A DNA stretch of 57,912 bases from an uncultured Clostridia bacterium. GTDB lineage: Bacteria; Bacillota; Clostridia; UBA1381; UMGS1253. The stretch covers positions 1-57,912 of the forward strand of contig CAKSHP010000012.1 of NCBI GenBank assembly GCA_934457145.1, read 5' to 3'. The translations under genes were made by a program, and so were the position numbers. The notes under the pieces are model-generated. The model searched no databases and was not told the origin of the DNA. It worked only from the letters and a program-made list of their open reading frames with translations. This document shows positions 7,325 to 14,148 of the stretch, piece after piece. The first letter of the stretch is position 1. Each line of letters opens with the position of its first letter.

Positions 7325-7519
7325 ATGTTTGTACGAAAGTTATGCCCTCGATGTAAAACCGGAAAACTTACATATGAGCTTGACCGCCGCACACCGGTGT
7401 GTCCTTATATCAATTGCTACAGCGGCAAAAAGTGTGCTATGTTTGAAGCGCTTGATGAAGACAAAAAGAAAAATGTCTTTAAAAGTATTGCAAAAAAAGT
7501 GTTTATAAAAAAAAAATAA
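7325..7519 (+). CDS. Small zinc-ribbon-like protein (64 aa)
   Basis: The start is ATG 7325 with AAGAGGAG 6-8 bases upstream; a longer in-frame opening from 7220 overlaps the pseudogene and lacks a binding site. The protein has CPRC near the N-terminus, then CPYINC and KKC, a four-to-five cysteine set compatible with a zinc ribbon, followed by a lysine-rich tail ending IKKK. Function is unknown. It lies 25 bp after the SLH remnant and ahead of a strong terminator, so it may be the last gene of the TetR operon. Confidence 0.65.
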   Translation: MFVRKLCPRCKTGKLTYELDRRTPVCPYINCYSGKKCAMFEALDEDKKKNVFKSIAKKVFIKKK

Positions 7520-7534
7520 AGTATAATCAAAATG

Positions 7535-7571
7535 CCTTGACGGACGGTTTTGCTCCGTCAAGGTATTGTTT
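7535..7571 (+). terminator. Intrinsic terminator
   Basis: A perfect 10-bp stem (CCTTGACGGA / TCCGTCAAGG) with a 9-nt loop and TATTGTTTT after it closes the TetR-SLH-zinc ribbon unit. Confidence 0.92.
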
Positions 7572-7580
7572 TAATTTATT

Positions 7581-7614
7581 CTTAACCGTATCTTAACCGC
7601 ATATATGATAAAAT
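7581..7614 (+). promoter_or_regulatory. Tandem 11-bp direct repeats before a -10 box (PhoB/OmpR-like box)
   Basis: CTTAACCGTAT and CTTAACCGCAT follow each other directly (7581-7602), 7 bases before TAAAAT (7609-7614). Direct TTAACC repeats spaced 11 bp and placed where a -35 should be resemble sites of OmpR/PhoB-class response regulators such as the Bacillus Pho box. No good -35 hexamer exists otherwise. Probably drives the CorC-like gene at 7790. Confidence 0.5.
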
Positions 7615-7648
7615 ATATGTTAAATAAATGTAAAAGGGGGGTGGTTTT

Positions 7649-7738
7649 TTGAGTCCGTTGCCTCGAAGTATAAAGAAACTTCTGAATTTATACAGGGGGT
7701 TTGTTTTTGAAAGCTTAAAAAACAAGCTGCGTTGCTGA
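7649..7738 (+). CDS. Possible 29-aa small ORF in the leader of the CorC-like gene
   Basis: TTG at 7649 follows a G-rich stretch (AGGGGGGTGG) 6 bases upstream and opens a frame reading LSPLPRSIKKLLNLYRGF... to a TGA at 7736-7738. It would be basic. It lies between the promoter-like repeats and the CorC-like gene, 51 bp before it. No homology is known to me; it may be a leader peptide or chance. Confidence 0.25.
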   Translation: MSPLPRSIKKLLNLYRGFVFESLKNKLRC

Positions 7739-7789
7739 ACAAACCGCAAAATACTTTTTTTATTATAAATTCGGAGGTTAGAAAATTTT

Positions 7790-9106
7790 ATGATTAAACA
7801 GATATTGTTGCAGCTTATTTTAATTTTGCTCAATGCTTTCTTTGCTGCAACGGAAATTGCAGTTATATCACTTAATGAAAAGAAAATAAAGGCAAGGGCT
7901 GCCGAAGGTGATAAAAAAGCAATTAAAATGTTAAAAATGATAGAGGCACCAACAAAGTTTTTGTCTACAATACAAATCGGTATCACACTTGCGGGATTTT
8001 TGGGTTCTGCATTTGCTGCCGATAATTTTGCCGAAAAGCTTTCGGGCTTTATTGCGGCAGTCTTTAATGTTCCGCAGGGAAAGACAGACATTATAAACAC
8101 AGCAGCGGTTATCGTTATAACTCTTATATTGTCATTTTTCACTCTTGTTTTGGGTGAGCTTGTTCCAAAAAGAATTGCAATGCGACACAAAGAAAAACTT
8201 GCAGAGCTTGTGTGCGGCACTATAACGGCTCTGGCAACGGTATTAAAACCCGCTATCTGGCTTTTAACTGTGTCAACCAATGCAGTATTGAGGCTTTTGG
8301 GTATCAATCCGAATGAAAAGGAAGAACCGGTATCTGAAGAAGATATTGAGATTATGCTTGATGCGGGCGTTGATGAAGGTACGCTTGATATAGATGATGT
8401 GGAATATATAAAAAATGTGTTCAAACTTGATAATCTTACGGCTGCCGATGTTATGACGCCGAGAAAATCAGTTGTGTTTGTGCCGTTTGACGCCGGTGAA
8501 AACGAAATTATACATATAATTGAAACTGAAGGCTATTCACGCATGCCGGTATATGCAAACAATGCAGATGAAATTAAAGGAATACTTTATACCAAAGATT
8601 ATCTGTTAAAATATAAAACCCCGGGATTTACACTGGAAAACGCTATGTTTTGTCCTACGTATATTCCGGAAACAATGCATCTTGACCAGCTTTTTAAAGA
8701 TATGCAGATGCAGCATAATCATATCGTTGTTGTTGTAAATGAGTTTGGTATTCCGTCGGGAATTGTTACAATGGAGGATATTTTGGAAGAAATCGTTGGT
8801 GAAATTTGGGACGAAAGCGATGAAGAAATTGAAAGTATTAAAGAAATCAGCGACTCAACGTATAGGGTATTAACCAACACATCAACGGAAACGTTTTTTG
8901 ATTTCTTTAATTTGGAATCGGACGAAAACTCTGAGGCGGCAACGGTCAACGGCTGGCTTATAGAACAATGCGGAAATATTCCGGAAAAAGGATATTCTTT
9001 TGAATATGAGAATATAAGTATAACCGTTACAAAGGCTGATGATTTAATGACGCATGAAATTTGTGTAAAAATAAATGAAGATGCGCTGCTTTTGGACAGG
9101 CATTAA
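7790..9106 (+). CDS. CNNM/CorC (HlyC/CorC) family membrane protein
   Basis: 438 aa, the usual family length. The N-terminal CNNM (DUF21) domain (about 1-185) has membrane segments at 2-22, 60-85 and 95-150, including LGELVPKRIAM. Two CBS domains follow (about 210-325; VMTPRKSVVFVP, SRMPVY, GIVTMEDILEEIVGEIWDE). A C-terminal CorC_HlyC domain (about 345-430) ends the protein. Family members act in Mg2+ or other cation transport or export; the older name hemolysin does not describe the function. The start is ATG 7790 with CGGAGG 12 bases upstream. It is a single-gene unit: terminators lie before (7535) and after (9152). A phosphate- or envelope-responsive input is suggested by the direct-repeat box upstream, but only by inference. 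Confidence 0.92.
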   Translation: MIKQILLQLILILLNAFFAATEIAVISLNEKKIKARAAEGDKKAIKMLKMIEAPTKFLSTIQIGITLAGFLGSAFAADNFAEKLSGFIAAVFNVPQGKTDIINTAAVIVITLILSFFTLVLGELVPKRIAMRHKEKLAELVCGTITALATVLKPAIWLLTVSTNAVLRLLGINPNEKEEPVSEEDIEIMLDAGVDEGTLDIDDVEYIKNVFKLDNLTAADVMTPRKSVVFVPFDAGENEIIHIIETEGYSRMPVYANNADEIKGILYTKDYLLKYKTPGFTLENAMFCPTYIPETMHLDQLFKDMQMQHNHIVVVVNEFGIPSGIVTMEDILEEIVGEIWDESDEEIESIKEISDSTYRVLTNTSTETFFDFFNLESDENSEAATVNGWLIEQCGNIPEKGYSFEYENISITVTKADDLMTHEICVKINEDALLLDRH

Positions 9107-9151
9107 AATTTTGATATATTAAACAGGCAATTGCCTACAAACAATAAAGTA

Positions 9152-9200
9152 AGGCTTTCTGCTTCCGGAAAAACACCTGAGCAGAAAGCCTGTAATTTTT
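9152..9200 (+). terminator. Intrinsic terminator of the CorC-like gene
   Basis: A perfect 12-bp stem (AGGCTTTCTGCT / AGCAGAAAGCCT) with a 16-nt loop, then GTAATTTTT. A separate AGGCAATTGCCT palindrome lies at 9125-9136. Confidence 0.93.
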
Positions 9201-9223
9201 GCGCTGATTTATAAAAATACCTA

Positions 9224-9252
9224 TTGACATTTTTGAGGTATTGTATTATAAT
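9224..9252 (+). promoter_or_regulatory. Perfect consensus sigma-A promoter of the second TetR gene
   Basis: TTGACA (9224-9229), 17-bp spacer, TATAAT (9247-9252). The start site would fall near 9259, inside the operator described next. Confidence 0.93.
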
Positions 9253-9255
9253 ATA

Positions 9256-9275
9256 CCTAACGACTGTTAGTTAGG
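9256..9275. promoter_or_regulatory. Palindromic operator at the TetR transcription start
   Basis: CCTAAC...GTTAGG with an inner CTAAC-GACT-GTTAG palindrome (9257-9270) overlaps the predicted start site and abuts the ribosome-binding site. Position and symmetry fit an autoregulatory TetR operator that blocks transcription initiation. Confidence 0.8.
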
Positions 9276-9282
9276 AGGAATT

Positions 9283-9915
9283 ATGAAACAGGAAGATACA
9301 AAAGAAAAGATAATAAAAAAAGCGCTGGAGCTGTTTGCGAAAAACGGTTACGATGCCGTTAGCGTCGGAGAAATTGCAAAAGCTGTCGGAATAAAAGCGC
9401 CGTCGCTGTACAGTCACTATTCGGGCAAGCATGCTATTTTTGATGCCATTGTTGAATATGCTGCCTCGCGGTATGAAAAATATACAGATGAGATTGATAT
9501 TCATGTTCAGGACGCAAAAAAGGACATGGGCGTGTTTTTTAAAGTTACGGATGCGGCGCTTATTAAAAAGGTGCGCCAAATATTTTTATATTCGCTCCGC
9601 GATGAAACAATAAGCCGTTTTCGGCGCATGATGACGATTGAGCAGTTTCGCACAAAAGAGCTTTCAGCCGTTTACACCGAAAGATATGTCGAACGCATGA
9701 TAAGATACCATGCTGCGATTTTTGAAAATCTGATTGCCGCCGGAGAGATAAAAAACGAAAATCCGCAGACGCTTGCGATGATGTATGTTGCGCCGGTTAT
9801 TACGCTGCTCGGTGTTTGCGACCGTCAGCCCGGGCGCGAAGAAGAATGTTTAAAAAAATTAGACGAGCATGTGAGGTTGTTTTATAAAACTTTTAATGTA
9901 AATAATGCTGATTAA
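9283..9915 (+). CDS. TetR/AcrR-family regulator (210 aa), autoregulated
   Basis: Residues 7-55 form the TetR helix-turn-helix (IIKKALELFAKNGYDAVSVGEIAKAVG, with LYSHYSGKHAIF closing the domain), followed by a helical ligand-binding domain with a C-terminal ALMMYVAPVITLLGV-like region. The start is ATG 9283 with TTAGGAGGAA immediately upstream. The gene has its own consensus promoter and operator. It precedes an AbrB-like protein and a CAT-like acetyltransferase on the same strand (gaps 142 and 25 bp), so control of a drug-modification or efflux function is plausible. The ligand is unknown. Confidence 0.9.
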   Translation: MKQEDTKEKIIKKALELFAKNGYDAVSVGEIAKAVGIKAPSLYSHYSGKHAIFDAIVEYAASRYEKYTDEIDIHVQDAKKDMGVFFKVTDAALIKKVRQIFLYSLRDETISRFRRMMTIEQFRTKELSAVYTERYVERMIRYHAAIFENLIAAGEIKNENPQTLAMMYVAPVITLLGVCDRQPGREEECLKKLDEHVRLFYKTFNVNNAD

Positions 9916-10057
9916 AAAACATTATCAGACGGCGTAAAGATAATTTTTAAGCTGCGGCGCAGATGTTTTTGTTTTGCATTTGGGAAAAGCTTAGCTATAC
10001 GGATAAAAAAATTTATTAATGTTTTTGCCGGTGCATGGCAGAGAAAGGAAGATTTTT

Positions 10058-10525
10058 ATGCCGCAAATGAATAAAGGCGGAAAGTTTATATTCGGAAAAT
10101 CGTTAATACATGAAAACGGTGAGCTGTATTTCCCGGCGCAAGCCGCAAAAGAATATAGCATTGCAGATGAAGGCAGAGTGTATTTATTTACGGGAAGCAA
10201 AGCAACGGGCGGGTTTTGCGTTACAAGAAAAGGGCTTCTTTTGCCGTCAAAACTGAGATGTATTTTAACTGAAAATCCTAATCTTGCGGATTATTCATTA
10301 AAGCCGGGGGAGTTTATAAGATACAAAGGCAGAGCTTATTGCTATACTGCGGTTTCGCCTGAGGCAAAGATTGTTCTTTCAAAGGAAATGATGGATTTTT
10401 TGGATATTAAACCCGGCATGCAGCTGCTTTCAATCCGCAGCAGCAACATTGCCTTTACAATGGGGGCAAAAGGACCTTTGCTTGAAAAAGCGAAAAACTA
10501 TAACGGAGAAATTCCTCTGTTTTAA
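10058..10525 (+). CDS. Hypothetical protein with possible AbrB/SpoVT-like C-terminus (155 aa)
   Basis: The start is ATG 10058 with GAAAGGAAG 6-8 bases upstream; the longer frame from 10019 lacks a site. The first half has beta-rich repeats (GELYFPAQAAKEYSI..., GRVYLF) and the second half a similar unit (AKIVLSKEMMDFLDIKPGMQLLSIRSS). Each reads like a swapped-hairpin AbrB/MazE half (start-of-strand, helix, GxxxxxxxG), so the protein may be a two-unit AbrB-fold DNA-binding protein. It sits 25 bp before the CAT-like gene and probably shares a transcript with it. Function is not known to me. Confidence 0.6.
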   Translation: MPQMNKGGKFIFGKSLIHENGELYFPAQAAKEYSIADEGRVYLFTGSKATGGFCVTRKGLLLPSKLRCILTENPNLADYSLKPGEFIRYKGRAYCYTAVSPEAKIVLSKEMMDFLDIKPGMQLLSIRSSNIAFTMGAKGPLLEKAKNYNGEIPLF

Positions 10526-10550
10526 AATAAATTACAATCGGAGATAAAAA

Positions 10551-11201
10551 ATGAATTACAAAATTATAGATAAAGAAAAATATTACCGAAAAGGCGTTTT
10601 TCGCCATTTTTCGGAGGATTGCAAGTGTTCAACGTCAATAACTTCAAGAATTGATGTGACATCTCTTAAACAATATTCAAAAGATACCGCTACAAAGTTT
10701 TATATTAACTTTTTATATATCCTTTCTAAGGTTTTAAACTCAAGAGATGATTATAAAATGGGATATCTGTGGCAAACGGACACGCTTATCTGCTACGAGC
10801 AAATCAATCCCACACAGTATATATTTCACGACGATACCGAAACCTGCACGCCGGTTTATACGCAGTATTTTGCAGACTATAAAACATTTTACAAAAAATG
10901 CGCGCAGGATATCGAAAATGCAAAGAAAACCCGAAACTACGGTCTTGATACGGCAAATCACCCCAATTGGTTCGACGCTTCTTACATTTCGTGGCTGAGT
11001 TATGACTCGCTTAATATCGAACTTCCCGACGGGCATTTGTTTTTTGCGCCGATTATAAACTGGGGCAGATACAGAGAAGAAAACGGCAGATTTGTTATGC
11101 CGGTTACGGTGCGGCTTAATCATGCTATAGCCGACGGTTATCTGGTGGCAAAGGTTTTTAAACTGCTTGAAGAAGAAATAGGTGAATTTACAAGCCGGTA
11201 A
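10551..11201 (+). CDS. Chloramphenicol acetyltransferase (CatA)-family protein
   Basis: 216 aa, the family length (about 215-220). Family trimers transfer acetyl from acetyl-CoA to chloramphenicol 3-OH. The C-terminal active-site motif is NHAIADG with His191 as the catalytic base and Asp195 as its structural partner; the canonical motif is HHAVCDG, so the first, non-catalytic His is Asn and the Cys is Ala. The mid-region WFDASYISWLSYDSLNIE matches the usual S-W-x-x-F/Y-x-x-F region. The start is ATG 10551 with CGGAGA upstream. Its place behind a TetR gene and an AbrB-like gene suggests an inducible detoxifying acetyltransferase, but substrate specificity is uncertain and genuine chloramphenicol resistance cannot be claimed. 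Confidence 0.85.
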   Translation: MNYKIIDKEKYYRKGVFRHFSEDCKCSTSITSRIDVTSLKQYSKDTATKFYINFLYILSKVLNSRDDYKMGYLWQTDTLICYEQINPTQYIFHDDTETCTPVYTQYFADYKTFYKKCAQDIENAKKTRNYGLDTANHPNWFDASYISWLSYDSLNIELPDGHLFFAPIINWGRYREENGRFVMPVTVRLNHAIADGYLVAKVFKLLEEEIGEFTSR

Positions 11202-11285
11202 AAGGCAAAAAAGTTTTATTATTAACTCGGTAATCAGGCATGTTAATGTCTTATTATAAATTTTATTTTTAAGGAGAAGTGCTTT

Positions 11286-11321
11286 TTGACTAAGTACAAC
11301 ACACGAGAGATTGTAATCTGA
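11286..11321 (+). CDS. Possible 11-residue leader peptide upstream of the GNAT gene
   Basis: AAGGAGAAG (11271-11279) lies 6 bases before TTG 11286, which opens LTKYNTREIVI and stops at TGA 11319-11321. A stem-loop follows at once. The arrangement resembles leader-peptide attenuators of antibiotic-resistance genes. It is too short to verify as coding. Confidence 0.35.
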   Translation: MTKYNTREIVI

Positions 11322-11324
11322 CCG

Positions 11325-11355
11325 GGGAGGTTGGATTGCAATAAAAAAACCTCCC
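11325..11355 (+). promoter_or_regulatory. Stem-loop between leader peptide and GNAT gene
   Basis: GGGAGGTT (11325-11332) pairs with AACCTCCC (11348-11355). The right arm CCTCCCTG could instead pair with the ribosome-binding site CAGGAGG of the GNAT gene (11385-11391), so two exclusive folds are possible: one exposing and one hiding the site. There is no T-tract, so it is not a simple terminator. Confidence 0.45.
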
Positions 11356-11397
11356 TGCTAAGGCAATTGAAAAAAACAATGTTCAGGAGGAAAAATA

Positions 11398-12030
11398 ATG
11401 AATAAAAATATTTGTATACGTTTAGAAAAAAAGGAAGATTACAGGGAAACAGAAAATCTCGTAAGAGAGAGCTTTTGGAATGTGTACCGCCCGGGGTGCG
11501 TTGAGCATTATGTTTTAAACAAACTCAGAGATGATAAAGATTTTGTTAAAGAACTTGATTTTGTTATGGAATGCGGCGGAGTGTTAATCGGACAGAATGT
11601 TTTTGTGAAGGCTGTTATAAAAGCAGACGACGGCAGAGATATTCCGGTTATGACAATGGGACCTATTTGCATAACACCGACTCTTAAAAGATGCGGCTAC
11701 GGAAAAATGCTGCTTGACTATTCGATAGAAAAAGCAAAAGAGTTCGGATGCAAGGCGGTATGCTTTGAGGGAAATATTGATTTTTACGGAAAAAGCGGCT
11801 TTGACTATGCAAGCAAATTCTCTGTCAGGTATCACGGGCTTCCCGAAGGTGCCGACTCATCGTTTTTTTTGTTAAAAGAACTCGAAAAAGGGTATTTATA
11901 CGGTATAACAGGAGAATATGCCACGCCGAAAGGATATTTTGCACCTCAGGAAAATCCGGAGGATTTTGAAAAGTATGAAAGCACATTTCCGCCCAAAACA
12001 AAACTAAAGCTTCCCGGTCAGTTATTCTGA
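11398..12030 (+). CDS. GNAT-family N-acetyltransferase (210 aa)
   Basis: Transfers acetyl from acetyl-CoA to an unknown amine. The N-terminus IRLEKKEDYRETENLVRESF is typical. Motif A is present as MGPICITPTLKRCGYGKMLLDYSIEKAKEFG with a modified pyrophosphate loop (R/QxxGxG/A as KRCGYGK), and CFEGNIDFYGKSGFDYASKF is the usual C-terminal Y-x-K-x-GF region. The last 50 residues (YLYGITGEYATPKGYF) match the long-tailed GNAT type found in many Clostridia. The start is ATG 11398 behind CAGGAGGAA. A possible leader peptide and stem-loop precede it, suggesting translational or transcriptional attenuation. Confidence 0.9.
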   Translation: MNKNICIRLEKKEDYRETENLVRESFWNVYRPGCVEHYVLNKLRDDKDFVKELDFVMECGGVLIGQNVFVKAVIKADDGRDIPVMTMGPICITPTLKRCGYGKMLLDYSIEKAKEFGCKAVCFEGNIDFYGKSGFDYASKFSVRYHGLPEGADSSFFLLKELEKGYLYGITGEYATPKGYFAPQENPEDFEKYESTFPPKTKLKLPGQLF

Positions 12031-12042
12031 ATGTAAAAAAGA

Positions 12043-12081
12043 AAACAGGTATGGCGCGATAATGCGTTATACCTGTTTTTT
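12043..12081. terminator. Bidirectional terminator between convergent genes
   Basis: A perfect 10-bp stem (AAACAGGTAT / ATACCTGTTT) with T-rich ends on both strands serves the GNAT gene (plus) and the amidohydrolase (minus). Confidence 0.93.
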
Positions 12082-12107
12082 CGTTGCTGTGCTATATTTC
12101 GGCAGCA

Positions 12108-12899
12108 TTATTTTTGTAAAAGTCCGAGGGCATTTTTGTAAAATATTTTTTCTTTATCTTCATTTGAAATATCAAGCAAGTTTATAAAGTCAAATGTTTC
12201 CTTTGAGGATGCCCAGGGGCAGTCGCTTCCGAACAACACCTTGTCGGCACCTTGTTTTTTAATAATATTTTTTGCGTCATCGGCGCTTATGTGACCGCTT
12301 GAAAACGAAGTGTCAACATAAAAACCGCATCCCGCAACATGTAAAAGGCTTTCTTTCGGCATCATGCATGAGCCGAAGTGTGCCATAACAAAAGGCGCAC
12401 CGCCAAAGTCAGATGCAAGGTCTTTTATCATTTCGGGAGCGGCTCTTAAGCTGTTTGGATAGGCAAGGTCCTTTCCCGCATGAAACACGACAATAAGCCC
12501 CAATTTAATACACTTTTCATATAAATGATACACGCTTTTATCGTTTATATCAAACTGCTGATATTCCGGGTGAAACTTAACGCCCAAAAGCCCTGCATTT
12601 TTTATCCGGCAAAGCTCGTCTTCTGCATCCGAAGAAAGAGGATGGACAGAACCGAAAGCAAATATCGTTTTATTGTTGTTTGTCTCTATTGCAAAGTTAT
12701 TCACATTGGTCTGCTGTTTCGGGTTTGTCGCAATTGAAAGCATAACCCGCGCATCAACATTCCATTTGTTCATTTTTTCGTTTGTATCGCCGACGGTTCC
12801 GTTCGTAAAATACGGAATCGAAGCCTTTTGCGCAAGCGTTTCTATAGCCCGCAGCGCAAGCTTGTCGGGGAAAGCGTGAGTGTGAAAATCAATTAACAT
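12108..12899 (-). CDS. Amidohydrolase-family (amidohydro-2, ACMSD-like) metal-dependent hydrolase
   Basis: 263 aa TIM-barrel protein. Metal ligands are visible: HTH near residue 6-8 (IDFHTHAFPD), KFHPEYQ in the middle, VVFHAGKD and VMAHFGS, and the C-terminal FGSDCPW with the metal/acid Asp. Members hydrolyse or decarboxylate small carbonyl substrates; the substrate here is unknown. The start is ATG 12899 with GAAAGG upstream. It follows the BaiN-like gene with a 19-base gap and is the last gene of the glycogen-cluster transcript direction, ending at the bidirectional terminator. The functional link to glycogen is unclear and may be only cotranscription. Confidence 0.85.
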   Translation of the reverse strand: MLIDFHTHAFPDKLALRAIETLAQKASIPYFTNGTVGDTNEKMNKWNVDARVMLSIATNPKQQTNVNNFAIETNNNKTIFAFGSVHPLSSDAEDELCRIKNAGLLGVKFHPEYQQFDINDKSVYHLYEKCIKLGLIVVFHAGKDLAYPNSLRAAPEMIKDLASDFGGAPFVMAHFGSCMMPKESLLHVAGCGFYVDTSFSSGHISADDAKNIIKKQGADKVLFGSDCPWASSKETFDFINLLDISNEDKEKIFYKNALGLLQK

Positions 12900-12918
12900 A
12901 ATTTTTGCCTTTCAAAGT

Positions 12919-14148
12919 TTAGTTTTCTTTTGCAAGCGACAGCGCTGCGTGTTTTCCGGCCGTGTAACCTCCGGAAAATGCCCATGTCAGGTTATAGCCT
13001 CCGCAGTCGCCGTAAACATCTGTAACCTCGCCCGCGGCATATAAATTCTTATTAACCAGCGAGCATAAATTTTCGTCAAACATATCAAGGCTTGCGCCGC
13101 CGCCTAGAACCTGGGAAAATTTTTCGCCTCTGCATCCCGTAACGGTAAAGCGCATATCGCAAAGATTTTTTGAAATATTTAAAATTTCAGCCTCCGAAAC
13201 CGATATAAATGCCTTGTTTTCATCAATCTTTGAAAAATACAGCGCAGCTTTTGCAACGCCTGTGTTTACAACCATCGAAAGCGCAGACAGCGCAGTCTGT
13301 TTTTTATACATACCAATGCTTTTTAAAAGCATATCTTTAACTTCGTTTTCGTCTTCAAAAAAAGAAAGTGAGATTTCAAACTTTGCCCTTTTTAAATCTT
13401 TCATACATTCGCCGGAAAGCTGCATAATAACAATTCCGGATAAACCATAGTCGCAAAACTGCACCTCGCCGCAGTCTGATTTTATTTTTTCTCCGTTTTT
13501 AAAAACGCTTGCCGCAGCATATGCCCGAGTGCCGGAAATCTTTTTTAAAATATCTGTTTCGGCGCAGCAAAGCGGAGTGAGAGCAGGGTAGGGGGGATTT
13601 ATTTTATGCCCCAAATCAGAAAGATGCGAAAAACAGCTTGCACTCCCGATGGTTGCGTTCGTGCCGCCGCAGATAATAAGCTTTTTTGCCGAAAACTTTT
13701 GCCCCTTTTTGCCCGTAAGCGAAAAGCCGCATTCGTTCGGCTCGATTTTTGTTATTTCGCAGTCGGTAAAAATTTTAACGCCGTTTTCGTATGCACAGGT
13801 TAAAAGCATTTCGCGAACGGCTGAAGCCTGAAACGAATTAGGATATATAAGAGGCGAAAAACGCCTTGAAAGCTTAAGTCCGTTTTTTTCAAAAAAATCT
13901 GCAATCTCGCGGCTTGAAAATTTGTTTACTATTTCAAACGCTTTTTTTGCGTTATCCGAATGAAAATTTTTTGCCTGTAAATTATCGTTTAATATATTGC
14001 ATCTGCCGTTGCCCGTAAGCAAGAGCTTTTTTAGGCATTTCGGCGCCTTTTCAAAAATCGTAACGGTTATGTGTGTATTATGCATTTTAGCGCTTATTGC
14101 AGCCATAATGCCGGATGCTCCGCCGCCTGCAATTGCAATATCCGTCAT
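12919..14148 (-). CDS. BaiN/RdsA (HI0933)-family NAD(P)/FAD-dependent oxidoreductase
   Basis: About 409 aa flavoprotein. The Rossmann motif IAIAGGGASGIMAAISA starts at residue 3; GNGRCNILN, GGTNATIGSA, ALTPL and the C-terminal AAGEVTDVYGDCGGYN and AFSGGYTAGKHAA are family signatures. The start is the ATG at 14148, which overlaps the stop of the GH13 gene (ATGA) and has GGGGTGAA upstream; an in-frame ATG at 14163 is inside the previous gene and has no site. The overlap implies translational coupling. Some family members reduce C=C bonds in bile-acid precursors; the physiological substrate here is unknown. Confidence 0.92.
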   Translation of the reverse strand: MTDIAIAGGGASGIMAAISAKMHNTHITVTIFEKAPKCLKKLLLTGNGRCNILNDNLQAKNFHSDNAKKAFEIVNKFSSREIADFFEKNGLKLSRRFSPLIYPNSFQASAVREMLLTCAYENGVKIFTDCEITKIEPNECGFSLTGKKGQKFSAKKLIICGGTNATIGSASCFSHLSDLGHKINPPYPALTPLCCAETDILKKISGTRAYAAASVFKNGEKIKSDCGEVQFCDYGLSGIVIMQLSGECMKDLKRAKFEISLSFFEDENEVKDMLLKSIGMYKKQTALSALSMVVNTGVAKAALYFSKIDENKAFISVSEAEILNISKNLCDMRFTVTGCRGEKFSQVLGGGASLDMFDENLCSLVNKNLYAAGEVTDVYGDCGGYNLTWAFSGGYTAGKHAALSLAKEN

